Below are positions 17,393 through 26,322 of a stretch of 64,000 nucleotides of DNA, piece after piece. The translations under genes were made by a program, and so were the position numbers. Location of the stretch: assembly GCF_014698035.1 (NCBI RefSeq), contig NZ_JACJSF010000019.1:1-64000 (forward strand), written 5' to 3'. The notes under the pieces are model-generated. The model was given only the letters and a program-made list of their open reading frames with translations, was not told the DNA's origin and did no database searches. Each line of letters starts with the position of its first letter. Within the stretch, counting starts at the first letter, position 1. The DNA is from Desmonostoc muscorum FACHB-395 (GTDB lineage: Bacteria; Cyanobacteriota; Cyanobacteriia; Cyanobacteriales; Nostocaceae).

Positions 17393-17545
17393 TCGGCGGG
17401 CATCCTGACTTACTCAATTTGAGATTTTAGATTACATCTCAAATTGGTTTACAGTTGCGGGACAGCGCCGGATTTGCACCGAACTTTCCCCGTTACCTCT
17501 GGTAGCTGCTCCCCACCAGAACCGAATAACCTTATCGATCATACA
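17393..17545 (-). promoter_or_regulatory. Cobalamin riboswitch
   Basis: Read on the minus strand, the region contains GCAAATCCGGCGCTGTCCCG followed by CAACTGTAA (about 17452-17480), the conserved core of the cobalamin riboswitch, and ends with AGTCAGGATGCCCGCC (about 17394-17409), the conserved 3' pairing segment. GGTTCTGGTGGGGAGCAGCT upstream and a 10-bp optional stem (CAATTTGAGA/TCTCAAATTG) complete the fold. It should repress the DUF1636-cobK pair when adenosylcobalamin is abundant. No U-run terminator follows, so control is probably at translation. Confidence 0.92.
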
Positions 17546-17917
17546 CTAGGGTTATCTAAGAAAAGGATATAGGACTCATATTTGATTCTTGAAAAAATTC
17601 AGTATAGCTCAAAGACCCTTCTTTCCTCTTGTCTCTTGCCTTCCCAGGCAATTAAGCCACGCTGTGCGAACAAAAATCAAATCGGATTGCTACATAACCT
17701 ATGCAACAAAATTACAAAAATCAGCTTCTAAATTTTTCAAATACTAAAAACTTTATCGAAACAGAATTCAGGAGTCAGAATACCCTTTCAGGGAAGCAAG
17801 CTACAGAATGAATTTTGTGCGACTGGTGGATACGACGGCAAGCGAGTCATCAAGCGTCTTCATTCTGACTTCTGACTTCTGACTTCTGAATTCTTCAATT
17901 TATAGGTTTGTATCGCA
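17546..17917. other. Divergent intergenic region with TTCTGAC tandem repeat
   Basis: No gene. It separates the riboswitch from the SemiSWEET gene. A heptanucleotide repeat TTCTGAC in nearly four copies lies at 17863-17889, just upstream of that gene. The rest shows nothing recognisable. Confidence 0.5.
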
Positions 17918-18172
17918 ATGGATTTTTTGACAATTCTAGGATTAGCTGCTGCCACAATAACCACAATCTCTTTTTTGCCACAAATGTTTAAAACATGGCA
18001 AACAAAATCAGCAAAAGATGTTTCTTTTTTAACGCTGATTACATTCATAGCTGGTATTTTTTTATGGTTAATTTATGGAATATATCTACAATCTTTACCA
18101 ATTATTCTTGCTAATAGCGTGACATTGCTTTTTAACTTGATAATTCTATGGCTTAAAATTAAATATAGATAA
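17918..18172 (+). CDS. SemiSWEET-type sugar transporter (PQ-loop)
   Basis: An 84-residue protein with three predicted membrane helices: ILGLAAATITTISFLPQ, then TLITFIAGIFLWLIYGIYL and SLPIILANSVTLLFNLIIL. FLPQMFKTWQTKSAKDVS is the PQ-loop signature, and the conserved Trp/Asn positions of the second and third helices are present. SemiSWEETs dimerise to pass sugars through the membrane; the exact substrate is unknown. Length is normal. The ATG at 17918 follows a heptanucleotide repeat and lacks a clear Shine-Dalgarno. Confidence 0.85.
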   Translation: MDFLTILGLAAATITTISFLPQMFKTWQTKSAKDVSFLTLITFIAGIFLWLIYGIYLQSLPIILANSVTLLFNLIILWLKIKYR

Positions 18173-18280
18173 CCCTGCTCATAACTAAAACCTCTGACAG
18201 GATAAAAAGGATATATTCTGTGAATAGCAGGAAGAAAAACAATTAATGTTGCCTGTATATAACCTGACTCTAACTGTATT

Positions 18281-18314
18281 AATTACGAATTACGAATTAC
18301 GAATTACGAATTAT
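18281..18314. repeat. Heptanucleotide tandem repeat AATTACG
   Basis: Four AATTACG copies and a fifth altered copy run right up to the ATG of the radical SAM gene at 18316, replacing any normal ribosome-binding site. Such short tandem repeats are typical of heterocystous cyanobacteria. Confidence 0.8.
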
Positions 18315-18315
18315 C

Positions 18316-19971
18316 ATGACCTCATCTGTATTTGACTCTGAACGCCTCCTTTTCACCCCCACCACCCCAGACAGCAACGCTATCCCCATAGTCTTCGCCT
18401 TTCCCAATGAATATAGCGTAGGTATCACTAGCCTTGGCTATCAGGTAGTTTGGGCAACCTTGGCAATGCGTGATGATGTGCAGGTGAGTCGCCTGTTTAC
18501 AGATACTCACGAACAACTCCCCAGAACGCCAGAAATTGTGGGATTTTCGATTTCCTGGGAACTGGATTATGTGAATATTTTAAATTTGCTGGAATCTTTA
18601 GAAATTCCTATTCAAGCAACTTCTCGTGATGATTCTCATCCGATAATTTTTGGTGGTGGTCCCGTTCTCACAGCTAACCCAGAACCTTTTGCAGATTTTT
18701 TTGACGTAATTTTACTGGGTGATGGCGAAAATTTACTGGGAAATTTCATTGAGGCGTACAAAGAAGTAAGAAATGCTTCAAGACAAACTCAACTCAAAAG
18801 ACTTGCACAAATCCCAGGAATTTATATTCCCAGTTTGTATGAAGTCGAATACCACACAAAAGATGGTGCAATAAAGTCAATTAAACCAATTTCTCCAGAA
18901 ATTCCCACAGTGGTGCAAAAGCAGACTTATCGAGGAAATACTCTATCGGCTTCGACTGTAGTCACCGAAAAAGCCGCATGGGAAAATATTTACATGGTGG
19001 AAGTGGTGAGAAGTTGTCCAGAAATGTGCCGCTTTTGTTTGGCAAGTTATCTCACACTGCCTTTTAGAACAGCCAGTCTGGAAGATTCCTTAATTCCTGC
19101 GATCGCAAAAGGCTTAGAAGTCACAAATCGGCTAGGATTATTGGGGGCTTCTGTAACTCAGCATCCAGAGTTTGAAGCTTTGCTAGATTATATAAGTCAG
19201 CCAAAGTACGATGATGTTCGTCTCAGTATTGCCTCAGTGCGAACTAATACTGTAACAGTCCAGTTAGCAGAAACTTTGGCAAAACGAGACACGCGATCGC
19301 TTACCATTGCAGTAGAAAGTGGTTCTGAGAAAATTCGGCAAATCGTCAACAAAAAGCTGCATAACGACGAAATTATCCAAGCGGCGATAAATGCCAAAGC
19401 TGGCGGATTAAAAAGCTTGAAACTCTACGGAATGGCAGGAATTCCTGGTGAAGAAGCAGAGGATTTAGACCAAACAGTGACGATGATGCGTAATATCAAA
19501 AAAGCTGCACCAGGATTACGCCTAACATTTGGATGCAGCACCTTTGTACCCAAAGCGCACACGCCATTTCAATGGTTTGGGGTAAATCGTCAAGCAGAAA
19601 AGCGGTTACAGTTTTTGCAAAAACAGCTAAAACCGCAGGGAATAGAGTTTCGCCCAGAAAGCTATAATTGGTCGATTATACAAGCTTTGTTATCGAGAGG
19701 CGATCGCAGACTATCCCAACTTCTTCAGCTGACTCGTGACTTTGGCGACTCCTTGGGTAGCTACAAACGTGCTTTCAAACAACTTAAAGGACAAATCCCT
19801 GACTTAGATTTCTACGTCCACGCTGATTGGTCTACAGAACAAGTATTACCTTGGAACCACTTGCAAGGGCCTCTGCCACAGTCTACACTACTAAAGCATT
19901 TGGCTGATGCTCAGAGTTATATCAACCCATCTCCAAAAGAACTACAGCCACTACTGGGGACTAGAGACTAG
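18316..19971 (+). CDS. Radical SAM protein with B12-binding-like N-terminal domain
   Basis: A 551-residue radical SAM enzyme. The first 200 residues resemble the cobalamin-binding fold (VGFSISWELDYVNILNLLE, FGGGPVLTANPEPFADFFD, ILLGDGE), and the [4Fe-4S] motif CPEMCRFC has Cys at 234, 238 and 241. ESGSEKIRQIVNKKL and KLYGMAGIPGEEAEDL are radical SAM core strands. The pattern matches the TIGR03960-like family of radical SAM proteins of unknown reaction. The usual His for corrin coordination (DxHxxG) is not obvious, so cobalamin may not be bound in the standard way. The gene is preceded by a heptanucleotide repeat, not a ribosome-binding site. Confidence 0.83.
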   Translation: MTSSVFDSERLLFTPTTPDSNAIPIVFAFPNEYSVGITSLGYQVVWATLAMRDDVQVSRLFTDTHEQLPRTPEIVGFSISWELDYVNILNLLESLEIPIQATSRDDSHPIIFGGGPVLTANPEPFADFFDVILLGDGENLLGNFIEAYKEVRNASRQTQLKRLAQIPGIYIPSLYEVEYHTKDGAIKSIKPISPEIPTVVQKQTYRGNTLSASTVVTEKAAWENIYMVEVVRSCPEMCRFCLASYLTLPFRTASLEDSLIPAIAKGLEVTNRLGLLGASVTQHPEFEALLDYISQPKYDDVRLSIASVRTNTVTVQLAETLAKRDTRSLTIAVESGSEKIRQIVNKKLHNDEIIQAAINAKAGGLKSLKLYGMAGIPGEEAEDLDQTVTMMRNIKKAAPGLRLTFGCSTFVPKAHTPFQWFGVNRQAEKRLQFLQKQLKPQGIEFRPESYNWSIIQALLSRGDRRLSQLLQLTRDFGDSLGSYKRAFKQLKGQIPDLDFYVHADWSTEQVLPWNHLQGPLPQSTLLKHLADAQSYINPSPKELQPLLGTRD

Positions 19972-20009
19972 GAATTGGGGACTGAGGACTAGGAATGAAA
20001 ATTTAGTAT

Positions 20010-20050
20010 CCAATTCCCAATGCCCAATGCCCAATTCCAAATTCCAAATC
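20010..20050. repeat. Heptad-like CAATGCC/CAATTCC repeat
   Basis: CAATTCC and CAATGCC units follow each other between the radical SAM gene and the small cysteine-rich gene. The same unit type recurs at 35624-35675. Confidence 0.55.
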
Positions 20051-20061
20051 CTAAAAACTTC

Positions 20062-20250
20062 ATGCAAAACACAGCTGAGTATTACTGCGCCTATTGCGGC
20101 GAACCGAACTTAACTTTTATTGATTTGAGTGCTGGAGGGCAGCAATCTTATGTAGAAGATTGTCAAGTTTGCTGTAACCCAAATATTTTGTATGTCCGGG
20201 TTGACGAAGATACCCTAGATATCGAGATTGATACAGAATCAGAAAGTTGA
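20062..20250 (+). CDS. CPXCG motif-containing cysteine-rich protein
   Basis: A 62-residue protein with two cysteine pairs, YCAYCGE (Cys 9 and 12) and DCQVCCNP (Cys 34 and 37), as in the CPXCG small zinc-ribbon family. The acidic tail DEDTLDIEIDTESES is typical. It probably binds one zinc; the role is unknown. The open frame extends to 20020 through degenerate CAATTCC repeats, so the ATG at 20062 is the likelier start. It lies 90 bases after the radical SAM gene and 20 bases before the SRPBCC gene, possibly one transcript. Confidence 0.8.
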   Translation: MQNTAEYYCAYCGEPNLTFIDLSAGGQQSYVEDCQVCCNPNILYVRVDEDTLDIEIDTESES

Positions 20251-20269
20251 ATTTTAGGTTTTTCTTTCC

Positions 20270-20719
20270 ATGCTGCACTTTAAACATTCCTCAGTCATTG
20301 ATGCGCCACCAGAAGTAGTTTGGAAATTTCACGAAAGGCCAGATATTTTGCAAATGCTGAATCCACCTTGGCAGCCAGTCCAAGTAGTTCGTCGTGAGGG
20401 GGGGCTGAACGTGGGCGCTATCACCGAATTTCGCCTGTTTCTCGGCCCATTACCACTAACTTGGCTAGCGCGTCATACTGAATGCGAAAAATATCGCCTG
20501 TTTACCGACGAACAGATATCTGGCCCCTTTGAGTCTTGGGTACATCGACATGAATTTGAACCGGAAGCTGGCAAAACTAGGCTGACTGATGCTATTTCCT
20601 TCTCCATGCCTGGTGGAGAAACAGTTGAATTTGTTAGTGGTTGGTTAGTGCAAGTGCAACTAGAAGCAATGTTTCGCTATCGCCATTATGTAACAAAACG
20701 AGAATGTGAGTCACGATAG
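20270..20719 (+). CDS. SRPBCC (START/Bet v1-like) family protein
   Basis: A 149-residue protein of the SRPBCC helix-grip fold: HSSVIDAPPEVVWKFHERPD at the start, then GAITEFRLFLGPLPLTWLAR and FESWVHRHEFEPEAGKTRLT, with the long C-terminal helix (QVQLEAMFRYRHYVTKR). Such proteins bind hydrophobic ligands in a cavity; cyanobacterial members are annotated cyclase/dehydrase-like without proven substrate. The start ATG at 20270 has a weak upstream signal. It is 20 bases downstream of the CPXCG gene and converges on an SDR gene. Confidence 0.8.
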   Translation: MLHFKHSSVIDAPPEVVWKFHERPDILQMLNPPWQPVQVVRREGGLNVGAITEFRLFLGPLPLTWLARHTECEKYRLFTDEQISGPFESWVHRHEFEPEAGKTRLTDAISFSMPGGETVEFVSGWLVQVQLEAMFRYRHYVTKRECESR

Positions 20720-20745
20720 CAAAATATTTTGTTTGGTAGCAAAAA

Positions 20746-21564
20746 TTAATTATCTTGATTCTTCAACCCTTGCCGCGAAACCCACTTTATCAACCCAGGA
20801 AACAAGCGATACAAAGCTTGTGAGAAATTCGCCGAACCAACCATCACTTCTGACTTCTTATTCTTGACTGCATCCCAAATAGCATTTGCTACATCTTCAG
20901 GCTTCTCCACCACCGGATTTTTCAGCACATTCTCAAGCTGTCCACGACGAGTATGAGTATCTTGTTCATCCTTGCCTCGAAAAACTGCCCGTTCCATTAA
21001 AGTACTCTTAATTAAATTCGGATAAATCCCACAAACATGAATACCTTTTGGCTGTAATTCTATTTGTAACGATTCCGTCAACCCTGTCACACCAAACTTA
21101 CTAGTACAATAGGGAACCAAGTAAGCACTTGGTACCTTACCACCAATGGAACTTAAATTAACTATAGTTCCACTTCGACGCTGAAGGAAATGAGGCAGAA
21201 GGGCATTAATAGTGTGGATATATCCCCATAAATTAGTGTCTATAATTTGATGCCAATCATCGAGAGAGAATTGTTCTACTGGCCCCGATGCAAAGATGCC
21301 CGCATTGTTTATCAACACGTCGATATAGCCATAATTTTCTAATGCTTTTTGTACTAATGCGCTTACCTGAGATGAGTCAGTGACATCGCAAGTAACCGTT
21401 AATGGTGCTGGACGGCCAATGCTTTGCACCTCCTGCGCTAAGGCTTCCAAGCGCTCAGCATGACGAGCTGCAAGTACCAAATCATATCCTTGCCGCGCAA
21501 ATAAAAGAGCCGTTGCTTTGCCAATGCCTTCAGAAGCACCTGTAATTAGTACCGTAGGAGCCAT
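20746..21564 (-). CDS. Short-chain dehydrogenase/reductase (SDR)
   Basis: A 272-residue NAD(P)-dependent oxidoreductase of the classical SDR family. TGASEGIGKATA (residues 7-18) is the cofactor loop, LINNAGIF the NNAG motif, NLSSIGG supplies the catalytic Ser and PYCTSKFGV the Tyr-x3-Lys pair. The C-terminal part (KNPVVEKPEDVANAIWDAV) fits the subgroup annotated as SDR family NAD(P)-dependent oxidoreductases of broad specificity. Substrate cannot be read. It converges with the SRPBCC gene. Confidence 0.88.
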   Translation of the reverse strand: MAPTVLITGASEGIGKATALLFARQGYDLVLAARHAERLEALAQEVQSIGRPAPLTVTCDVTDSSQVSALVQKALENYGYIDVLINNAGIFASGPVEQFSLDDWHQIIDTNLWGYIHTINALLPHFLQRRSGTIVNLSSIGGKVPSAYLVPYCTSKFGVTGLTESLQIELQPKGIHVCGIYPNLIKSTLMERAVFRGKDEQDTHTRRGQLENVLKNPVVEKPEDVANAIWDAVKNKKSEVMVGSANFSQALYRLFPGLIKWVSRQGLKNQDN

Positions 21565-22399
21565 ACTTTAAGTTTAAAAAACCTATTTACTATTTATTAG
21601 TCTGGATAATAACACTCCAGAAACCTTCTAACTTCCGTTGGATTTTTGATTGTATCCAAAATAGGTTTTTAGTGAGATTACAAGTTTTCAATAGCAGTTG
21701 TTTGGTAAAAATACCTCTGAACTATAGGCTCCTCAAAGCTATTATTGATCTTTTGTTAGATAAATATTTTCTCAACCTCCTTAAAATCTCATTCTTTAGA
21801 GTTGCATTTACTTTGAAACTAGAGACAGATAGCGTCAAATGGATAAGTTAAGTAATATGAAGAATGTAATTAGCTACTTAAGGTAACTTAATAATTGCAC
21901 TTTATCTTAGTGATAAAACTCAAACCTCATATCAATACCAAAAACCGCAATGCTGCTGAACTTGTGCTGACCCCTCACCCTGAAATTTGGAACGACCACC
22001 TAAGTATTATCCGTTTTCTAGCTTACCTACTTTGGCAACAGCTACAGCCGAGTGCAGTATGCATCGGTACTCATTTCCTCTACTCCCCATTAATCTGACT
22101 GTTTTTGTTACAGACTGATTGCAAAGGAGCAAAGAGAAGACCCTGGTTATTGCAGATACCAGGTTGAACACTGTCGTCGCTCATATCACTCAAGCTTTCA
22201 AGCGAAAACAGTTTTTAGAATAGCAGTTGCTTGTGTAATAATAGTTAAAGTATCTTAATGTTTGTACATATTATTAGACTATTCGCACTGTCCAATTCAA
22301 AACACTGATCACTAATAGAGTTTTCTTGATGGTAGTTAGTGCTTTTTATCGTGACTATATTTTAGGAATTTTCATCTGAATACTAGGCGGAGTAAAAGC
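21565..22399. other. Long intergenic region upstream of crtW
   Basis: About 830 bases with no supported gene. The 67-codon frame at 21895-22098 has no recognisable motif and starts without a ribosome-binding site. I see no tRNA, terminator or clear repeat. It should contain divergent promoters for the SDR gene and crtW. Confidence 0.45.
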
Positions 22400-23161
22400 G
22401 TGATTCAATTAGAGCAACCACCCAGTCATCAAACAAAATTGACCCCATTAGGTAAAAATAAATCTCAGTTCAAGGCAATTTTCATTGCTACGATCATTGT
22501 TGCTACATGGGTCATTAGCCTGAGTTTATTACTTTCCCTTGACATCTCCAAGTTAACATTTTGGATGCTATTGCCTAGTATACTTTGGCAAACATTCTTA
22601 TATACAGGATTATTTATTACATCTCATGATGCTATGCATGGGGTAGTCTTTCCCCAGAACACCAAAATTAATCATTTCATTGGGACATTAACCTTATCTT
22701 TATATGGTCTTTTACCATATAAAAAATTATTAAAAAAACATTGGATACACCACCACCATCCAGCCAGCCAAATAGACCCAGATTTTCACAATGGTAAACA
22801 CAAAAATTTCTTCGCGTGGTATTTTCATTTTATGAAGGGTTACTGGAGTTGGGGACAAATCATTGCCTTGACTATTATCTATCACTTTAATAATCACGTC
22901 CTCCATATACCTACTGCTAATTTAACTTACTTTTGGGTGATCCCTTCAGTTTTAAGTTCATTCCAATTATTTTATTTTGGTACTTTTCTACCCCATAGTG
23001 AACCCATAGGAGGTTATATTGAGCCTCATCATTCACAAACAATTAACCGTCCAATTTGGTGGTCATTTATCACGTGCTATCATTTCGGCTATCACGAAGA
23101 ACATCATGAGTCTCCCCATGTTCCTTGGTGGCAGTTACCAGAAATTTATAAAACAAAATAG
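22400..23161 (+). CDS. crtW: Beta-carotene ketolase CrtW
   Basis: A 253-residue membrane di-iron oxygenase of the fatty acid desaturase-like family that introduces 4-keto groups into beta-carotene, giving echinenone or canthaxanthin. The histidine boxes are intact: HDAMH (76-80), HWIHHHHP (from 114) and HEEHHESPHVPWW (His 232, 235, 236). Four hydrophobic segments surround them. The start is GTG at 22400, preceded by AGGCGG. In Nostoc-type cyanobacteria CrtW makes the ketocarotenoids of the photoprotective pool. No other carotenoid gene is adjacent. Confidence 0.93.
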   Translation: MIQLEQPPSHQTKLTPLGKNKSQFKAIFIATIIVATWVISLSLLLSLDISKLTFWMLLPSILWQTFLYTGLFITSHDAMHGVVFPQNTKINHFIGTLTLSLYGLLPYKKLLKKHWIHHHHPASQIDPDFHNGKHKNFFAWYFHFMKGYWSWGQIIALTIIYHFNNHVLHIPTANLTYFWVIPSVLSSFQLFYFGTFLPHSEPIGGYIEPHHSQTINRPIWWSFITCYHFGYHEEHHESPHVPWWQLPEIYKTK

Positions 23162-23250
23162 TTGTTGTTTATCTAAATATCTTGGCAACAAGAATAACAC
23201 GGTAATCTCTAGCATTACCAAATTATTTTTTTAAATTTCTATTGATTCTT

Positions 23251-23283
23251 CTCTCTGTGTTCTCTGCGCCTCTGTGGTTCATT
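23251..23283 (-). repeat. ACGAACCACAGAG repeat core, inverted copy
   Basis: Read on the minus strand this is GAACCACAGAGGCGCAGAGA followed by ACACAGAGA, the same core found at 11840, 16090, 52715 and 54200. It is flanked by AATTATTTTTTTAA (23221) and TTAAAAAAGTAATT (23281-23294), an imperfect inverted pair that may bound a 74-base element. Confidence 0.65.
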
Positions 23284-23360
23284 AAAAAAGTAATTCTCAC
23301 AACTCAGATAGAATTGCTACACATAGCTTGAACAAGGCATTCTTTGAGATTATCCTAATT

Positions 23361-24332
23361 ATGCCAATTAATAATTCTCGTCTTGTCACCTATAGCCCTG
23401 CTTATACAATCGTTCCGACTTACGAATGCTTTAATCGGTGTAGTTACTGCAACTTTCGTAGTGAACCTGGCAAAAGTCCCTGGATGAATCTTTCAGATGC
23501 AGAAAATAGTTTAAAATCACTTCAAAGCGAAAAAGTGTGCGAAATTCTCATACTCAGTGGTGAAGTCCATCCACATTCGTTAAGGCGTAAGGCGTGGTTC
23601 GAGCGAATTTATGATTTGTGCAAATTAGCACTTTCAATGGAGTTTTTACCACACACCAATGTCGGGCCATTGAGTTTTGAGGAAATGCAAAAACTCAAGC
23701 GTGTAAATGTTTCGATGGGGCTGATGTTGGAACAGTTAACGCCAACATTGTTAAATAATGTACATCGGCACGCACCGAGTAAATTGCCAGAAGTTCGTTT
23801 ACAACAATTGCAATGGGCGGGAGAGTTGCAAATTCCCTTTACAACTGGCTTACTCTTAGGAATTGGAGAAACCTCTGATGATTGGTGGGAAACTTTAGAA
23901 GCTATATCTAACTTGCACCAAAGTTACCATCATATTCAAGAAGTTATCCTGCAACCTCATAGTCCAGGAAATCAGCAAACTTTTGATGCACCTCCTTTTA
24001 ATCCTCATCAATTACCAGAAGTAATTGCTAAAGCACGTAAGATTTTATCGCCAGATATTACTATTCAAATTCCACCGAATTTAGTTAAGGATAACTCCTG
24101 GTTACTCGCTTGTATCGAAGCTGGTGCGCGAGATTTAGGCGGAATTGGGCCAAAAGATGAAGTGAATCCCGATTATCCCCATATTCAGGAAGAGGCTTTG
24201 AGAAATATTTTACAACCTGCTGGGTGGGAATTAGTGCCGCGATCGCCAGTTTATCGGCAATTTGATAGCTGGCTATCGGCAGAATTACAAACAGCAGTGA
24301 AGCGATCGCGGAGTGCTATGTTATTGGTTTAA
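23361..24332 (+). CDS. cofG: FO synthase subunit CofG (deazaflavin biosynthesis)
   Basis: A 323-residue radical SAM enzyme, the CofG half of 7,8-didemethyl-8-hydroxy-5-deazariboflavin (FO) synthase. The cluster motif CFNRCSYC has Cys at 23, 27 and 30, followed by NFRSEPGKSPWM. LILSGEVHPHS, HTNVGPLSFEEM, VSMGLMLEQLT and GLLLGIGETSDDWWETLEAI are CofG features. FO is the antenna chromophore of some cyanobacterial photolyases. The partner CofH is not in the window, as expected since the two are usually unlinked in cyanobacteria. I choose the ATG at 23361 as the conserved start; the frame opens at 23328. Confidence 0.92.
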   Translation: MPINNSRLVTYSPAYTIVPTYECFNRCSYCNFRSEPGKSPWMNLSDAENSLKSLQSEKVCEILILSGEVHPHSLRRKAWFERIYDLCKLALSMEFLPHTNVGPLSFEEMQKLKRVNVSMGLMLEQLTPTLLNNVHRHAPSKLPEVRLQQLQWAGELQIPFTTGLLLGIGETSDDWWETLEAISNLHQSYHHIQEVILQPHSPGNQQTFDAPPFNPHQLPEVIAKARKILSPDITIQIPPNLVKDNSWLLACIEAGARDLGGIGPKDEVNPDYPHIQEEALRNILQPAGWELVPRSPVYRQFDSWLSAELQTAVKRSRSAMLLV

Positions 24333-24488
24333 CATTGCTAGACCTATACCACCAAAATAGGTTCAAATCAAGACTATAGGCGACAAATTCCCAATGCATC
24401 CCTCAGAAGATATAGATAACAGCCTAAACCCTGTTGTAAAATAGACATAAGAAGGATTTGGGGGGCCATTTACTGGTCATAAACGCCT

Positions 24489-26234
24489 ATAGAAACTATC
24501 TACGGAAATCTCCAAGGTTTAAAGTCCAGCCAGCTGAAGCAACTACAGCGGCTGTATCACCAGCGTATACCAGGCGATCGCATCACCACGCCTGAGTTTT
24601 CCCAGCGTCTGGCAGCAATTAGCACAGAAGTCAATCAGCCTGTGTGCGCCTACATCAACCGTCGCGGACAAGTGATTCGCGTCGGGGTAGGCACACCGCG
24701 TCAAACGCAAATACCACCGATGGAATTGCCCCGTTACGGTGCAGAACGACTCAGTGGTATTCGTTGTATTGCCACCCATCTGAAGCCAGAACCGCCAAAT
24801 GAAGCGGCACTCACGGCTATGGCCCTGCAACGATTAGATGCCCTAGTTGTCCTAAACATTACCGGAACCGGATTTACACGGCGGGGAGGCGGTGCAACTG
24901 GGTATGTAAAAGAAGCTTATCTAGCTCATCTAATACCCCAAGAGTCTCGCACCCTGATTACTAGTCCTGCTGCTTTTAAAGTAGAAGAGAGCAAAATTCA
25001 AACCCCAAGTTGGAATATATCGCCACCTATGGATTTGGATGACTTGGGAGACCAGGATTTAGTAAACTTGGTAGAAAATCTGGAAGCAGAATTCCAGCGC
25101 GAATTTATTGCCCAGGAAGTACATGCTGACCACGATCGCGTGCTAATTGTGGGGCTGATGACCAGTGAGACAACTCCCCTACAATTCCAAGATACTCTAG
25201 CAGAATTGGCGCGTTTAGTTGATACTGCTGGGGGAGATGTATTACAAACAATACAACAAAAGCGATCGCGCGTTCATCCCCAAACAGTAGTTGGCGAAGG
25301 TAAGGTGCAAGAAATTGCCCTAACAGCCCAAACACTAGGAGTTAATCTTGTCGTCTTTGACCGCGACCTTTCCCCCTCCCAAGTCCGCAACTTAGAATTG
25401 CAAATTGGTATCCGGGTAGTTGACCGCACCGAAGTAATTTTGGATATCTTTGCTCAACGCGCTCAGTCCCGTGCCGGTAAGTTGCAAGTAGAACTAGCAC
25501 AGTTAGAATACATGCAACCGCGACTAGCTGGTAGAGGTCGTACTATGTCTAGATTGGGTGGTGGTATTGGGACTCGTGGCCCTGGTGAAACCAAACTGGA
25601 AACTGAACGCCGTGCCATTGGGCAGCGCATTTCCCGACTCCAAAAAGAAGTAACTCAGTTGCAAGCCCATCGTTCGCGGTTACGGCAACGAAGGCAGCAT
25701 CGAGAAATTCCCTCAGTAGCTTTGGTTGGATATACTAACGCTGGTAAGTCTACCCTGTTGAACGCTCTCACAAATGCAGAAGTTTATACAGCCGACCAAC
25801 TATTTGCCACTCTCGATCCTACTACCCGCCGCCTGGTGATTCCTTATGGCGAAACCAATGAACATCAGGAAATTCTAATTACAGATACAGTAGGGTTCAT
25901 ACACGAACTGCCTGCATCATTAATGGATGCCTTCCGCGCCACCTTAGAGGAAGTCACAGAAGCTGATGCCCTACTACATTTGGTGGATTTGTCTCACCCA
26001 GCTTGGTTGCGTCATATTCGCTCAGTCAGAGAAATCTTAGCGCAAATGCCCATAACTCCTGGCCCGGCGCTAGTTATTTTTAACAAGATCGATCAAGCAA
26101 ATAGTGAGACACTAGCTTTAGCTAGAGAAGAATTTCCCCTAGCGGTATTTATTTCAGCGAGTCAGCGCTTGGGATTAGAAACCCTACGTCACCGCCTTGC
26201 TCAACTAATTGAATATGCCGTTGACAGTAGGTAA
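24489..26234 (+). CDS. hflX: GTPase HflX, start codon unclear
   Basis: HflX is a ribosome-associated GTPase that rescues or splits stalled 70S ribosomes. The HflX N-domain shows VVGEGKVQEI, then VFDRDLSPSQVRNLE, the linker GRGRTMSRLGGGIGTRGPGE, the P-loop VGYTNAGKST, DTVGFIHELP (G3) and FNKIDQ (G4). The first standard start in frame is GTG at 24642 (530 residues). The same frame reads on upstream for 51 codons as plausible HflX N-terminus (ETIYGNLQGLKSSQLKQLQR and onward), bounded by a stop at 24480-24482, with ATA (24489-24491) where an ATG might be expected. The true start is therefore uncertain. Confidence 0.88.
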   Translation: METIYGNLQGLKSSQLKQLQRLYHQRIPGDRITTPEFSQRLAAISTEVNQPVCAYINRRGQVIRVGVGTPRQTQIPPMELPRYGAERLSGIRCIATHLKPEPPNEAALTAMALQRLDALVVLNITGTGFTRRGGGATGYVKEAYLAHLIPQESRTLITSPAAFKVEESKIQTPSWNISPPMDLDDLGDQDLVNLVENLEAEFQREFIAQEVHADHDRVLIVGLMTSETTPLQFQDTLAELARLVDTAGGDVLQTIQQKRSRVHPQTVVGEGKVQEIALTAQTLGVNLVVFDRDLSPSQVRNLELQIGIRVVDRTEVILDIFAQRAQSRAGKLQVELAQLEYMQPRLAGRGRTMSRLGGGIGTRGPGETKLETERRAIGQRISRLQKEVTQLQAHRSRLRQRRQHREIPSVALVGYTNAGKSTLLNALTNAEVYTADQLFATLDPTTRRLVIPYGETNEHQEILITDTVGFIHELPASLMDAFRATLEEVTEADALLHLVDLSHPAWLRHIRSVREILAQMPITPGPALVIFNKIDQANSETLALAREEFPLAVFISASQRLGLETLRHRLAQLIEYAVDSR

Positions 26235-26294
26235 ATGTTGAGTAACTAATTCAGTGTTAGCACTTTATATTAGTGTCGTGAATATTTAACTTTG

Positions 26295-26322
26295 GGGAAG
26301 GCGATAGATTGCCTTCCCTTAT
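26295..26322 (+). terminator. Probable terminator of hflX
   Basis: GGGAAGGC (26295-26302) pairs with GCCTTCCC (26311-26318) around an 8-base loop and is followed by TTATTTATT, a weak U-rich run. It lies 60 bases after the hflX stop. Confidence 0.65.

Noticed and set aside
18281..18314. Short tandem heptamers considered as CRISPR or phage attachment site
   Set aside because: Seven-base units without spacers are ordinary cyanobacterial short tandem repeats.
21895..22098. 67-codon plus-strand frame in the crtW upstream gap
   Set aside because: No ribosome-binding site and no recognisable motif; composition like surrounding non-coding DNA.
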